From NCBI GenBank assembly GCA_949126835.1, contig OX421500.1, forward strand, positions 30,733,641 to 30,797,640: a stretch of 64,000 nt of DNA. Direction: 5' to 3'. Origin of the DNA: Anisus vortex. Its lineage: Eukaryota; Mollusca; Gastropoda; Planorbidae. Made by a program: the position numbers and the translations under genes. Below the pieces are notes generated by a model. The model worked only from the letters and a program-made list of their open reading frames with translations, was not told where the DNA came from and did not search any database. The stretch's first letter is position 1; each line of letters starts with the position of its first letter. Shown in pieces: positions 34,901-44,635 of this stretch.

Positions 34901-37900
34901 TTAAATTCTATAAGGCAAAAAAATACTTTTTTTTTTTAATAAAAAAATTTAGGTAAAAATATTATATTTAGATAGTTAAAATAAAAAGTTTCAACATTTA
35001 CAAATATAATTAAAACAAATTACAAATTAGGCTCCCATAAGTCAACAAAATGTAGATTTTATTAAAGTAATATCAATTTTACACAAGATAAAACAAATTT
35101 GAAGTAAATATGTATAGACATAAATTTTTTATGGCTCTTCTTTTAAAATCAGTTTTTTATTTTTTTTTATTTTAGCAATTACGCGGGGGGGGGGGCGGCA
35201 TTGTTACCGGATTGTTTAAAATATATAAAAAAAATTACAGATATTTTTAAATTATGAATACTAGTAAATACACAAATGAAAATTACATTTTTTTTTTACT
35301 GTAACACATTATTTATTTAAAAAACAAGATTCATTGATATGTATTGATTTATAGCAATTTATGGTAAACAAACAAACAATACCTACCTTTCTGGAAACAA
35401 AATATTTCACACACCTTACATTTCACACTTGTTCTTCTCACAACTTTTTCACTGTCATAATATACTCTACAGTTGCCCGGTTTAGCCTAAAATTCTGGAT
35501 CCATGGCATACTTAAAATAAAACTGGTGGTTTAGCAGTGCTAGGTATTGGATAAAAAATGCCAATATTTCCCAAATCTATCCAGTATTGTTAACTCAATT
35601 GGCCAAATTTAATAAGTTAATGAGTCTATTTAATTCTACCCAATCTATATTTGTATCCCTTCAAGTTTGAAACAAAATATAAGAATTTACCCTAGCTATA
35701 TCTAATAAATGAAAAAGTATGGTATTCCAATGCTTATTGCTTTTCCGTAAACATTATATTTACTAATTAATTGGTCACTTGTGTCTACTTTTTTTTACCA
35801 GCATCTAACCACATTTGGAGAAGGGACAATATCTGCATACATAATTAGACCACAAAACCTATAAAACTCTCCACAGTTGGGTCAAACCAACCTTTAGGTT
35901 TTTGGAGTAGGGCCTACATGTTCTCATGCCGAATAGTAAACTCACACACTTTAGTTACCAAATCTAAAGTGAAATAAAGCTTTAAAAAAGCCATGGCCAT
36001 TGTAAAATTCCAGGCTTCATCCCTTGTCCTAACATCAGTTGTATTCCAGGAACAATCACAGGAAGAAATGGGTCAGGCTGCTCAGGCATAGTGTCCACAT
36101 TGACATTGTCATATCCATAGGTCCATGCCATAGGAACTGTAATAGAGTTAAAAATAGTATAAGTATTTATATAATAGCAAGTCAAAATAACACACACAAT
36201 TAGTTACAAATAACTAAAAAATGCAATTTAAATGTATGTATTATTAATAGTGTAATTATTCTAAATTCTCATGAGCCATTTAAATAATATAAATAGGATT
36301 CAACTGTAGCCAAATTGAAATTTTCTCACATCTGCTTGATGTAAACAAAAAACAGCTGATCCGATCTATATTGTTTACTTAGGCCTAACACGCTTTTATC
36401 GATAGTGAAAACATTTTCTAATAACTAATTGGTAACATAGAAAATAGGTCTAAATATAAAAACACTGTTTACCTAAAAAAACATAAAAAATACTTGTAAA
36501 AAGGCCTTTACAAATATATTTCGTAAAGCCACACACAAAGAGAGTAATCTAGGTCACAAGCCATACTTACACGTCAGTGTTCTAGGCATTCAAATTAGTC
36601 TGCAAAGTATCATTTTCATCTTCCGAATGACCAGAATCATTAGTTGGAATCCAGAACTCATTATCAGTTGAATATCAGGTTGAAAATCGGAATGGGAGTC
36701 CATTTTAGCGTAAAATTACAGAGTGTGTTGAAACGCATTGTTGTCGAGAAGACAATATGGCGTCGATAATTCGCCCTCAATTTCGTGTATTTATTTCTAA
36801 CGCATTTTTAATTAAAATTTCACTAAAACGTTATATTTTTTATCAAAACATGTTAAAATGCTATTTAATTATATAAAAAAGATGTTTGGTACAAAAAATA
36901 ATAATTTTAAAGTTCATTTTATATGTGTTTATTTCATGGTGCACCAGAGTACCATATCTTTGTTAGCCGTTGTTTGAGTGTTAAATGGCTATAGTGCATA
37001 AGCAGGTATTTTCCTTTTGAAAAAGACATTTCTAACACATTGCTGGAAATTCTTACGCAAAAATACATAATTGTGTGCACTTTACTATAGAAAATTGTTA
37101 TTATTAAAAAAAAGTAAATAGACCTTTATAGATTTTCTTTTGTGTGTTTTAATGTTTATATGTGATCGTCCAGTGAAATTTTCAAAGACATTTTGGTGAT
37201 GTAGTGTTCTTTGTGTTTCACTTATTTAGCCTCTGCAGCAGGGACTTGGAAACTGGCCTTGGCATGGACCAGAAGAAGGTGGTAGGGGTGATAAACGATT
37301 TCGTTTTTCACTTACATCTTTACCTACTGGATGTATGGCTTATGCTCGTAGAAGGATAGGTAGGGGTGGAAGGTAGGTTTTTTCTATGTACAGTTTTTAG
37401 TTTTACTGTTAACCCTTATTGTGCCGACCTACTTATTTCCGATGTATACCTTCAGTCCCAGCCATTATTTTATTTATTATTCCCTCCATCCCACTGACCG
37501 AGCCTTTGATTAATGCCTCATTCACGTAATATTTAGGTCACTTGGGGGAGGAGGCGTGTGACCATTTTCCAAATAACGTGAACTTACCTTATTAGAATAA
37601 TCTAATTCATAAAGTAATTGTATTCATTCGTAATAATAATCCATAAGAAAAAGTCGCATCAACATGTACCACCATAGTTACGGAAGGTAATTCAATAGCG
37701 TCCATTAGGACCGCACTTTCTATTTCACTAGAAAAAACTCAATAATTGGTAAATTTTCATAATTTAAAAAGTGAAATAAAATTATACTATTCAGCAATTG
37801 AATAAATATTCTGACAGAGACTATGGTGAAAGGTCGAATCCTTTATTTTGATCTTTAAATAGACACCCTTCCTTGAGGCAAATATACGCGGCCGGGTTCC

Positions 37901-40900
37901 TGGAGATTTCATATTTGGCGGGAAATATACATGTCCGGGTTTGAGGGAGAGAAATGGTTAGAGGAAAATATACGTGACAGGGACTGTAAGGGTTAACTAG
38001 CATTTTTGCTAATAATTTTCATTATTTAAAAATTGGTTGTCTATGATAATATGCTTTTATTAAAAATTTTTTCAGAGTCATTTTTGATCGTGCAAGTACC
38101 CCATGGGATGATACTTTTGAACGCCTTGACTTTGGCTCAAATTCCCACCATTCTAGCATTTATTCAGATTACATTACCTATGTTAGGGAAAATAATATGT
38201 AAGTTGCATGTGAATAATTTTTCCTTGGCTGTAACCTTACAACATTGTCATCTTTTAGCTGTCAGCAGAGTATGAAGTAATGTTTTTTTCTTTTTTTTTT
38301 CAGTCCACATTATCGTCCTAAAACTCCGCCTCCTGAAGCTAAGAGGTACTCTCCGTCATCTGGCTCTACAAATGGTGGTGGGCGTCGTGGAAACTTCCAT
38401 AATCTTTCTGAATCAGAATTTGATGTGGAAAGCTTTCAGTCTCACCGGGAACAATTGTTGGAGATGCAAAGGGAGCAACAGCAAAAACTGTTTACAGAAG
38501 ATGACCATGAATCATCATCCATCACATTGGACCTTCAGCCCACATTGACTGCTGACATAAATTCTCATTTCATGTTGGATTCTGCAGGTGCTGAGTTTGC
38601 TGTGCGGGCTTTGGTTGATTCTCCAAACCTGGGATCCCTTCCTGTCTTGGAGGGAGCCACCCCAGGCAGTGTCAGCACGGCGGCTGCCTCCCCAGTTGGG
38701 AGTCGTACCAATTTGCAACAGTTTAGTTTCTCTTTAATTAACAAGTCAGCTGATTCTACAAGCACTAGTGGAGCTAATGGAAAAACTTTAAACACCTCAT
38801 TGGCATCAGGGAAAGCTGACAGTACAGTTAAATTACCACTTATTGCCAACACAGTCTTGTCATCCTCATCGCCCATTTCCTTGCTTCACAAATCTCCGTC
38901 AGCGCCTGTCCTACCCCAAGTAATACACTCATCGCATGCTACCACATCAACATTACCGTCCACAGTATCGCTGTTATCATCGGCAACTACAATTCTGCTG
39001 CCCCATAAAACAAATGGTCCTGTATCATCTTCACATGGTAAATATGGTCTTCTTTTGTCCACATCAAATTCTAATTGTTAATGTTTAATGCTTTGTTTTT
39101 ACCTAATTTTTTATCAACTGAATAATGAACTGGGTGAATTTATTTTTTTCCACAGTGAAATCCAGTGGGCTTTCAACTTCACCTGCAGCAAATGTACTTC
39201 AACTCAACTTTCCAGCCACATCATCCTTACTCACAACAGCTTCTCCTATGTTAGTCTCTACCCCTGCAGTCATTGCTGTAGCTCCATCATCATCAACAAC
39301 TAGTACAACGCCAGTGACTACCTCCATTGCAGGGAATGTATCTCTGCAACTCCAGCGTCCTTTAAACAAAGTCACAACGCCTGCAAACTCTGCTGGTGCT
39401 CTTTATAAACTTCCTGTGTCAGCCACCCCCACTTCCAATTACGACATTCTCAGGCAAGTAATGAGCCTTGTTCATTTGTTTTTTAATATTCAGTTGTGTG
39501 ATGTTTGTTTGTGTTCAACTGCAGTGGGTTTGTAGTTCTGCTATGGTAAGCAGTTCTTGAGATTAACTCTTTGTCTTGTCTATATTAGAAATATATAAGT
39601 TACTTAGTGCATACAGGGTTTATACACTTTGGGAAACCTGACCAAGATTTGTGGATTTAGCTTTAAAGGTCAGTGTGAAAAACGTAAAAAAAAAAATATA
39701 ACTAAAACCTCAGCCTTAACTCATAAACAAAAAATACATATATTTATGAGTTTTGTTTCAATGATAACTAAAAAGAACATCCACAACTTAAATTTCAATT
39801 AGGGAAGAGATACACTAGGTAGTCCAAACTCAAATTTTCTTATAGCTGCAGATGATTTTTTACACTCTAAAGTTATAGAACTTTTTATTCTAAGCTCTAT
39901 GACACCTTATTTATTGAAATATCTTAATAAATAAAAAAAGTTATGAAACTTTTAGTTTTGACCCAAATTGATCAAAAACGATTTTTTTTCACTTTGTACA
40001 AAAGTCCATTTTTGAAGACCAATTTCTAAAATTACTTACCAATCAGCCCAGAAATTGGTGTACAAAGCCAAAAGTTTACATACTTTAAGCCCAATTTTTT
40101 TTAGACAGCCAGAACTAACCATTTTAAAGTTAATAGACTTACAAAATACAGAAAAAGCATTTTTGGACGTTTTATTTTTTTACAGCAAAAACACAAAATA
40201 TTCACAATTTCAATTTGCCGTAGAAAATAAACCAATTAACTTACATAAGCATATTATATATCAAATGAAAGATCTTTTAAAGAAGAACATTATTATTTAT
40301 AAATTAATAACATCTAGAAATTGTTTAACTCTTTAACTACCATGAGCCGCATATTGCGGCTCAAGCCAGCCGTCTCGCAAGACCACGAGCCGCATTTTGC
40401 GGTTCAGAAACCCTTATACATTTATTTTGTCCAAATCCAATCCAAGATTTAGAAATAATAAACTAACGTCCTTGTTTTTAATCGTCTACTTCCGTATTCG
40501 TTCTTTTCAGATGTAAATATTAACTGGAACACATGTTTTTTGTGTTTAAAAGTGATTTTTTGGCGATGTCTGGTTTAATTTTCCATTTTTTTCCCTTAGT
40601 ATTCTTACTGTACTTGTGTTTAGTTTTTTGTGTGTAACTTTGTTATTTGTGAACAAAAATTAATGAAATTTGAAGCGAGTGTTTTCAATAGAATTCTTAA
40701 TAGGATCGCAAAGTTTCTTTTTTATTCGGATTATTATTTTCGGAGTTATTAGACTGTAAGTTGAATATTTCTTATTTGTTTGTCTTTGTTTCTAAAACAA
40801 CATTCTTAATTTCACCTTAACTTTTACACTTATTCTAGAATTTAAAAATGTTCTATTAGAATATTGTAGATACGCTTTTATTTCTGCTTAGTTTGATATG

Positions 40901-43900
40901 TAACACTTAGGGTTTCATTCATAATAAAAGCTGTAAAAAAAGCTTTGATTGCGTTGGGCCTATGTAAAAAAATAAGGTCATGAAAACAGGCTGGCCATAC
41001 GGGCAAAACCGGGGAAAATGCCATGGTAGCTATTGAGTTAAAGCATTATATCAGAACAAAAACACCAATAATCCATTTTTTTTAGAAAATTGAAAAATAT
41101 ATGCAACTTTAATTTGTTGTCAAACAATTACTAATCATGAAACATTTGCATTTTTATGTTAAATGAAAGAACATTTATAGTAGCAAAAATCAATATATAG
41201 GCAGTTGATAAAATTAATATGTCCACCTATAAAATATAACATCTAAAAATAGAAAAAAAAAAGAAAACATTTGTTCAAAATGGGAAAAAATGAACAACTT
41301 AAATTATATATAAGTATAAGTATAAGGCTATATAAGCTCTTCTACTTCTAATTTACTTACGGTACCTAATAAAATAAAATTATGTATCAAATAATTATAA
41401 AAGAATTTTAGATTGAGCAGAGTAATATAAAAGAATTTTAGATTTAGCAGAGTAATATGCCTACTATTTGTTTATTAAAAAGATTAAAAAATATATGAAT
41501 GTATAACAAATTAGGTTTAATAGGCCTAATAATCCCGCAGTTTTTACGACTTCCATTAATTCTAAACATTTACCCATCAAGTAGTTTTAACAAATACCGG
41601 TACATCACAAATTATATTTGGTACATCACTAAATATTACATGTATGAAATGCTTTTAATTATTTTTTTAAAGACTTGGTAGGCCTACATTTAAAAAGTAT
41701 CTTCTGCCACTTTCTTTGAACAGTCTACCATGAAATCTTGGTAACTGAACTTTAAATATCTATCCTTTACCACTTGTTAGAAATAATTTAAAGAATCCAT
41801 AACATTATCCTGGCCGTGTATATTTCATCTGACACTTTCTTTGAACAGTCTACCATGTGAAGAACTTAATGTTTATCCTTTACCACTTGTCGAAGACGTT
41901 TCCCTGATTGTGGAAAAAAAATGTGCTAAGTAAAAGTAGGCTAACTAAAAGAAATTTTATTATTAAATAAAGTAAGAAAATATGTGACAAAATAAAAGAA
42001 TAATGAATTAAGTATATTTTATAATTAAGATTATGCCTTATTAATTGTGTGCATAAAATCAATTGAAAATAGGTCCTAGGTACTTACATTTAGTTCCAGA
42101 ATAGATGTCACAGAACATTTCTCTACAGAAGCATTGCTTGTGCTAGGTCTAGGCTAGGGTCTACTTCATAATTCTCCACTAATGCCAAGCACTTGATTTG
42201 CAATCTAAAAACAAATAAATAGTCTGCTTAATAAATAGATCTAATAAAAACATTTTACAAACAGTAAATAAATAAAAATTAATTGTTAAATGGGAAAGTC
42301 CAAGGTTCTTTAGCATGGGGGAGGACTGGTACTTTAGTACAAACATTAATTATTAATATTCACAAAAATAATTAAGTACCAGCCATATGAAAGCTTTATT
42401 CACCCACTATATTTAGTAAAATAATAATAAATAGTAATCTTTTATCCAGACAGAGTGCCTTTTGTGTTTTTAATAATAAAACATTTTGGTTAAAGCCTAT
42501 ATACACTCCCTATCATAATTTGGATTAGTCCACAATAACAATATGCTCCGCCATATTGGTCTCGATTCACTTTAATGCCTTGGAGTCCTGATTTGAAATA
42601 GCTACCACTAATATAAATCAGACTTTTTTGTAGAGAAAAAAATATTTATGATAGAGAAACATACTAACAATGTTCCTATCTATTTCTTTTGATGTAATAC
42701 GGCCCTAAATTAAATACGTCAACTCGGTTTCACTATCACTATGGACTCATGAAAAACATTCTTTACAAGGCCTATCTATCATGGTCGCCGTGTAATTAAT
42801 CGGACTAATATTACACATCATTTTGAGTTACAATTAATTAAAACTTAAATAAAACAACAAATAAATAATGAAATAACAACTTACCTTTATATCCTTTTAA
42901 AAAAAAGACATGCTGTAAAGATGTCGTGCCTCTGAAATTAGTACCGGTAGGCCTATGTCGATTGTCGAAGCCGCAAGCGCTGCGCTAGCGACTAGGCCTA
43001 CCGCATAAAATCAAACGATGGGGTCTTTTTGAAACCGTGTCAACACGCGACGAATCTTGCCACTGATTTGATTTTAACAGTATAAAGAGATTAAAAACTG
43101 GGCTTTTTAATGGTGTAAAAAAAATGCGATTCTGACGATATTATAGCCTCTTTTTATTTAACGAAAGTTTTCACTCGGCTTTTTAAAAATAAAATATTTA
43201 AGATAGATACCTCTGTTATACATCAAATTAAAGGTCAGAATCTGCCCTTTCAAATGGTATCAATAACGTAACGATATCATGTTTCGTCGCGAATAGACGA
43301 GCTATCAAAGAAGCACTATGTAAAAAAGCGTACGCGAAACATTTTGAAAAGCCGTATCCGGCCGGTCTACCCCTGTACCATTCAAACACAAAAAAAGTAC
43401 TTTGAAACATTACAAACAAAAACAAATTTTTAATATTTCGTGAGATGAAGGTTTAAACTTTATTAAGAGTATAATTTTTATTTCTGTAGCACCACTATTA
43501 GTGGTTGAAATCGCTGGTACAAAACTGTGAAAAATGACCGAAATTCTCATTTTTCGTCCAGTTTGGACTACCTAGATACACACTACTCTTTACCTTTAGA
43601 GACATGTTGCATATACTGAAAGATATTTGTTTATAAATTTTGATATGATGTTTAGTAGAGGCCGGCCGAAAGGTTATTAATTCACTTTCGGACGAAGCCA
43701 AAAACTTAACTACACCTTCGGCCAAAACCAAAAGATAAAGCGAAATTGCCAAACAAAAGATTTTTAAAAGACTGCACTGTAATACCACATTCCATTTTTT
43801 GACATTCTTTGGGGTGATTAAATAATCTGTTTATTATTAAAGACCAAGTGAAGAGCTTTTTATCAAAATTGAATTAACGTTTGATTTTGATAGTAAATAG

Positions 43901-44635
43901 TTTATTCAGTATCTGAATGTTAATAAAATCATTTACACATAATATAGATAACTTTTTAAGTAGTTAGTTTAATATTTGCGCTTAAATGGGTGTGTTTTTC
44001 TGAGGAAAAATCCAAATCTTGTGTCCATTTAAGCTGTTTCATTTCTGGCAACATAGGAAACTGTCGCCAGAGAAAGGATTTTGACTAGGAAATATGAATA
44101 TTATCAAGTGTTTTGAATTTTTTCCCGGTTCTTATTTTTAACAGAATGGTTAAATGTAGATTTAGATCTTCGGGTTTTGTTTTTTATTTCCTTTCTCAAA
44201 CGTCACTTCCGTGTAAGGCTATTTCAAATCTCGTCCCTTTGAGAGCAAACCTCTTCACTTGGTCTTTCTTTAACTTCAATTTTCTACTTCACACAGATTA
44301 ATTCAAAAGTAAATGAAATTATCAATAAGCAGAGTAATAGATGCAGCACTAGCGTTGCATTGTGAAATTTGAAAAGTTAAAATAGATAGTTGGTCGATGA
44401 CCGAAAGTCAATATCAGTTTCGGCCTAAACCAAAAGCTAACTTTTTGGCTTCGGCCAAAACCGAAACTACACTTGTCAAATTTAAGTAATATTTTCAGAC
44501 TGGTTTCATTCTGTAATAATGTGTTGGAGACCTATTTTGTCTAAACTTATTTTTTTATCAAATCTCCTTTGCAGGTCCAACCACGATGAGATTTTGTTTA
44601 ATAAAGACACAGGAATTCCCATGGATGTCACATGA
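25800..44635 (+). CDS. EPC1: Enhancer of Polycomb homolog (NuA4/TIP60 subunit), 15 exons
   Basis: Gene-level entry; exons are listed separately. Joined, they give 2559 nt: 852 codons plus TGA. The N-terminus MSKVSFRARALDASKPMPV and the stretches VPQMPTGMEKEEE, DPYVAFRRRTEKMQTRKNRKN-like, GNWPW and RRRIGRGGR are Enhancer of Polycomb hallmarks. The N-terminal EPcA domain spans exons 1-8. A Q-rich acidic linker follows, then a Ser/Thr-rich region and a conserved C-terminal end (NHDE...MDVT). Length is close to vertebrate EPC1/EPC2 (a little over 800 aa). Family role: scaffold of the nuclear NuA4/TIP60 acetyltransferase core. The vertebrate 1/2 split postdates molluscs, so the symbol is nominal. 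Two introns look GC-AG. Confidence 0.95.
26629..26821 (-). mobile_element. Solo 3' end of the CR1/Jockey-like LINE found at 53 kb
   Basis: Nearly identical to 53145-53340. Both share TACATTACAGACGCTCCTTC, GTCCGAGTCTAGTCTTGCAT and CATGCC.GAATGCCACTCGG. Heavily 5'-truncated, in EPC intron 1. Confidence 0.9.
27688..30625. mobile_element. Possible long inverted-repeat element in EPC intron 1
   Basis: CATAGCTACCAAC at 27688 and GTTGGCAGCTATG at 30613 are inverted repeats with one mismatch in 13. No target duplication was found and no transposase was recognised inside. If real, the element at 29049-30190 is nested in it. Confidence 0.35.
29049..30190. mobile_element. Inverted-repeat DNA transposon, superfamily unassigned
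   Basis: The left end is GTATATACTCGCGTATAAGT and the right end, on the minus strand, GTATTTACTCGCGTATAAGT. Both continue as CGCAC. The ATAAGTCGCACC motif also occurs inside at 29118 and 30121. A 130-codon + strand frame at 29768-30160 shows no transposase motif. No clear target duplication. Confidence 0.75.
31096..31285 (+). mobile_element. CR1/L2-like LINE 3' end fragment
   Basis: The + strand reads SYNFAAPLWWNELQ, then after a one-base slip IDIFKAKLNTYLF, stop. This is the usual C-terminus of such LINEs. It is followed by GCGCTATATAA, a 3' motif it shares with the fragment at 51431-52281. Confidence 0.8.
31677..31833 (+). CDS. EPC1: EPC exon 2
   Basis: The acceptor is TTGTTTTAG and the donor CAAG|GTCAGC; phase 0 to 1. 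The peptide HHLQRALSAQQVYG...VIPIPEV...YVHIQ is in the EPcA domain. Confidence 0.93.
31930..32075 (+). CDS. EPC1: EPC exon 3 (GC donor)
   Basis: The acceptor is TTTATTATAG; phase 1 to 0. Peptide: PDYDMDSDDDSW...LKFEEMMDRLEKGSGQQ. The conserved reading needs the exon to end at CAACAG, followed by GCATGT, a GC donor. The next exon then resumes with VVTLQEAK in frame. Confidence 0.9.
32227..32322 (+). CDS. EPC1: EPC exon 4
   Basis: The acceptor is TTGAACAG and the donor AATG|GTAGAG; phase 0 to 0. The peptide VTLQEAKLLLKEDDDLI...YWLNKR is strongly conserved in the family. Confidence 0.93.
32442..32549 (+). CDS. EPC1: EPC exon 5
   Basis: The acceptor is TTTTCTGAAG and the donor AAAG|GTGGGA; phase 0 to 0. 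The peptide EKRDG, NPYVAFRRRTEKMQTRK is the most conserved EPcA stretch. Confidence 0.94.
32641..32708 (+). CDS. EPC1: EPC exon 6
   Basis: The acceptor is TTCAATTCCAG and the donor CTCT|GTAAGT; phase 0 to 2. Peptide: NRKNDEVSYEKMLKLRRDL. Confidence 0.93.
32822..32902 (+). CDS. EPC1: EPC exon 7
   Basis: The acceptor is TTTGTTTCAG and the donor AAAG|GTCAGT; phase 2 to 2. The peptide LLELLKRREKSKKELL...EIMEKR is a predicted basic helix. Confidence 0.92.
33154..33280 (+). CDS. EPC1: EPC exon 8 (locally GC-rich)
   Basis: The acceptor is CACCCCGCAG and the donor GGGG|GTAAGT; phase 2 to 0. The peptide EMEDFSGNALAEAEEER...PTFVAPFALN sits where vertebrate EPCs have the DYNGE...PTYAIPI region. Base composition and codon endings are visibly richer in G/C than in neighbouring exons. 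Confidence 0.85.
33771..33947 (+). CDS. EPC1: EPC exon 9 (Gln/His-rich linker)
   Basis: The acceptor is TTTTGCTTAG and the donor CCT|GTAAGA; phase 0 to 0. It encodes a basic stretch (RKKRQYRKRKQ), then a Q-rich and H-rich linker, then the acidic MDSSDDD. Confidence 0.9.
34034..34120 (+). CDS. EPC1: EPC exon 10
   Basis: The acceptor is ATAATAACAG and the donor CAG|GTTAGT; phase 0 to 0. The peptide SDHEDENDPDGMFAFKRRK matches the DNDPDGPFAFRRK segment of vertebrate EPCs. Confidence 0.92.
34393..36980 (-). mobile_element. Decayed piggyBac transposon in an EPC intron
   Basis: Flanked by TTAA at 34389-34392 and 36981-36984. The left end is CTCTCAAACAACTGCAG and the right end (minus) CACTCAAACAACGGCTA, giving imperfect inverted repeats. 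Minus-strand remnants of a transposase: a start MDSHSDFQPDI at 36703 followed after a slip by DNEFWIPTNDSGHSEDEND; near 35.8-36.0 kb, DEAWNFTMAMAFLKLYFTLDLV and PTVESFIGFVV; near 35.4 kb a C-terminal Cys cluster (CRVYY...VKCKVCEIFC) like the piggyBac zinc ribbon. Many stops and slips make it non-functional. Confidence 0.82.
34488..35170. repeat. Tandem duplication of about 370 bp inside the piggyBac relic
   Basis: Two copies, from about 34488 and 34862, share AAGTATTTGGTAT.ATTTTG, CAACATTTACAAATATAA, AAAATGTAGATTTTATTAAA and AAATTTGAAGTAAATATGTA. Both precede a G-rich tract (34811 and 35183). Confidence 0.85.
37230..37372 (+). CDS. EPC1: EPC exon 11
   Basis: The acceptor is TTATTTAG and the donor GGAAG|GTAGGT; phase 0 to 2. 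The peptide GNWPW, RFRFSLTSLP, ARRRIGRGGR is conserved. The preceding 3.1-kb intron contains a piggyBac relic. Confidence 0.93.
38076..38198 (+). CDS. EPC1: EPC exon 12
   Basis: The acceptor is TTTTTTCAG and the donor ATAT|GTAAGT; phase 2 to 2. Peptide: VIFDRASTPWDDTFERLD, matching the LLDRAHS region of vertebrates. Confidence 0.9.
38304..39037 (+). CDS. EPC1: EPC exon 13 (long Ser/Thr-rich exon)
   Basis: The acceptor is a T tract plus CAG, the donor CATG|GTAAAT; phase 2 to 1. It opens with HYRPKTPPPEAKRYSP (compare RHFRPRTPS in vertebrates). A Q/E-rich helix follows (QREQQQKLF), then SAGAEFAVRALVDS and a low-complexity Ser/Thr region. Confidence 0.9.
39156..39453 (+). CDS. EPC1: EPC exon 14 (GC donor)
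   Basis: The acceptor is TTTTTCCACAG; phase 1 to 2. It encodes a Ser/Thr/Ala-rich region. Ending at CTCAG followed by GCAAGT gives a textbook GC donor. Only this end joins exon 15 in the frame that yields the conserved C-terminus. The GT four bases on would lead to a stop within five codons. Confidence 0.85.
40329..41037. mobile_element. piggyBac-type MITE with palindromic subterminal motifs
   Basis: Flanked by TTAA at 40325 and 41038. The left end CTCTTTAACTACCATG and right end (minus) CTCAATAGCTACCATG form inverted repeats. Just inside the left end is the palindrome GAGCCGCATATTGCGGCTC, repeated as GAGCCGCATTTTGCGGTTC at 40387. No coding capacity. Confidence 0.78.
41042..44574. other. Rest of EPC intron 14
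   Basis: AT-rich, no exon recognised. Words around TTCGGCCAAAACC occur at about 43660-43740 and again at 44400-44475, so those two places may be ends of one decayed element. Short open frames on both strands have no recognisable features. Confidence 0.5.
44575..44635 (+). CDS. EPC1: EPC exon 15 (C-terminus)
   Basis: The acceptor is TCCTTTGCAG, ending in TGA at 44633-44635. The peptide SNHDEILFNKDTGIPMDVT parallels the vertebrate ending NHESEKPAL...AMEVT, which supports both the exon and its phase. It follows a 5.1-kb intron. Confidence 0.88.

Noticed and set aside
39454..39535. Read-through of EPC exon 14 to a stop at 39535
   Set aside because: Lacks the conserved C-terminus, whereas exon 15 supplies it with correct phase through the GC donor. 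A minor isoform cannot be excluded.
40055..40336. 93-codon + strand frame before the piggyBac MITE
   Set aside because: No motif, runs into the MITE boundary, and lies in an EPC intron.
43228..43788. Two minus-strand frames in EPC intron 14
   Set aside because: No domain, no splice logic, and they fall in repeat-like sequence.
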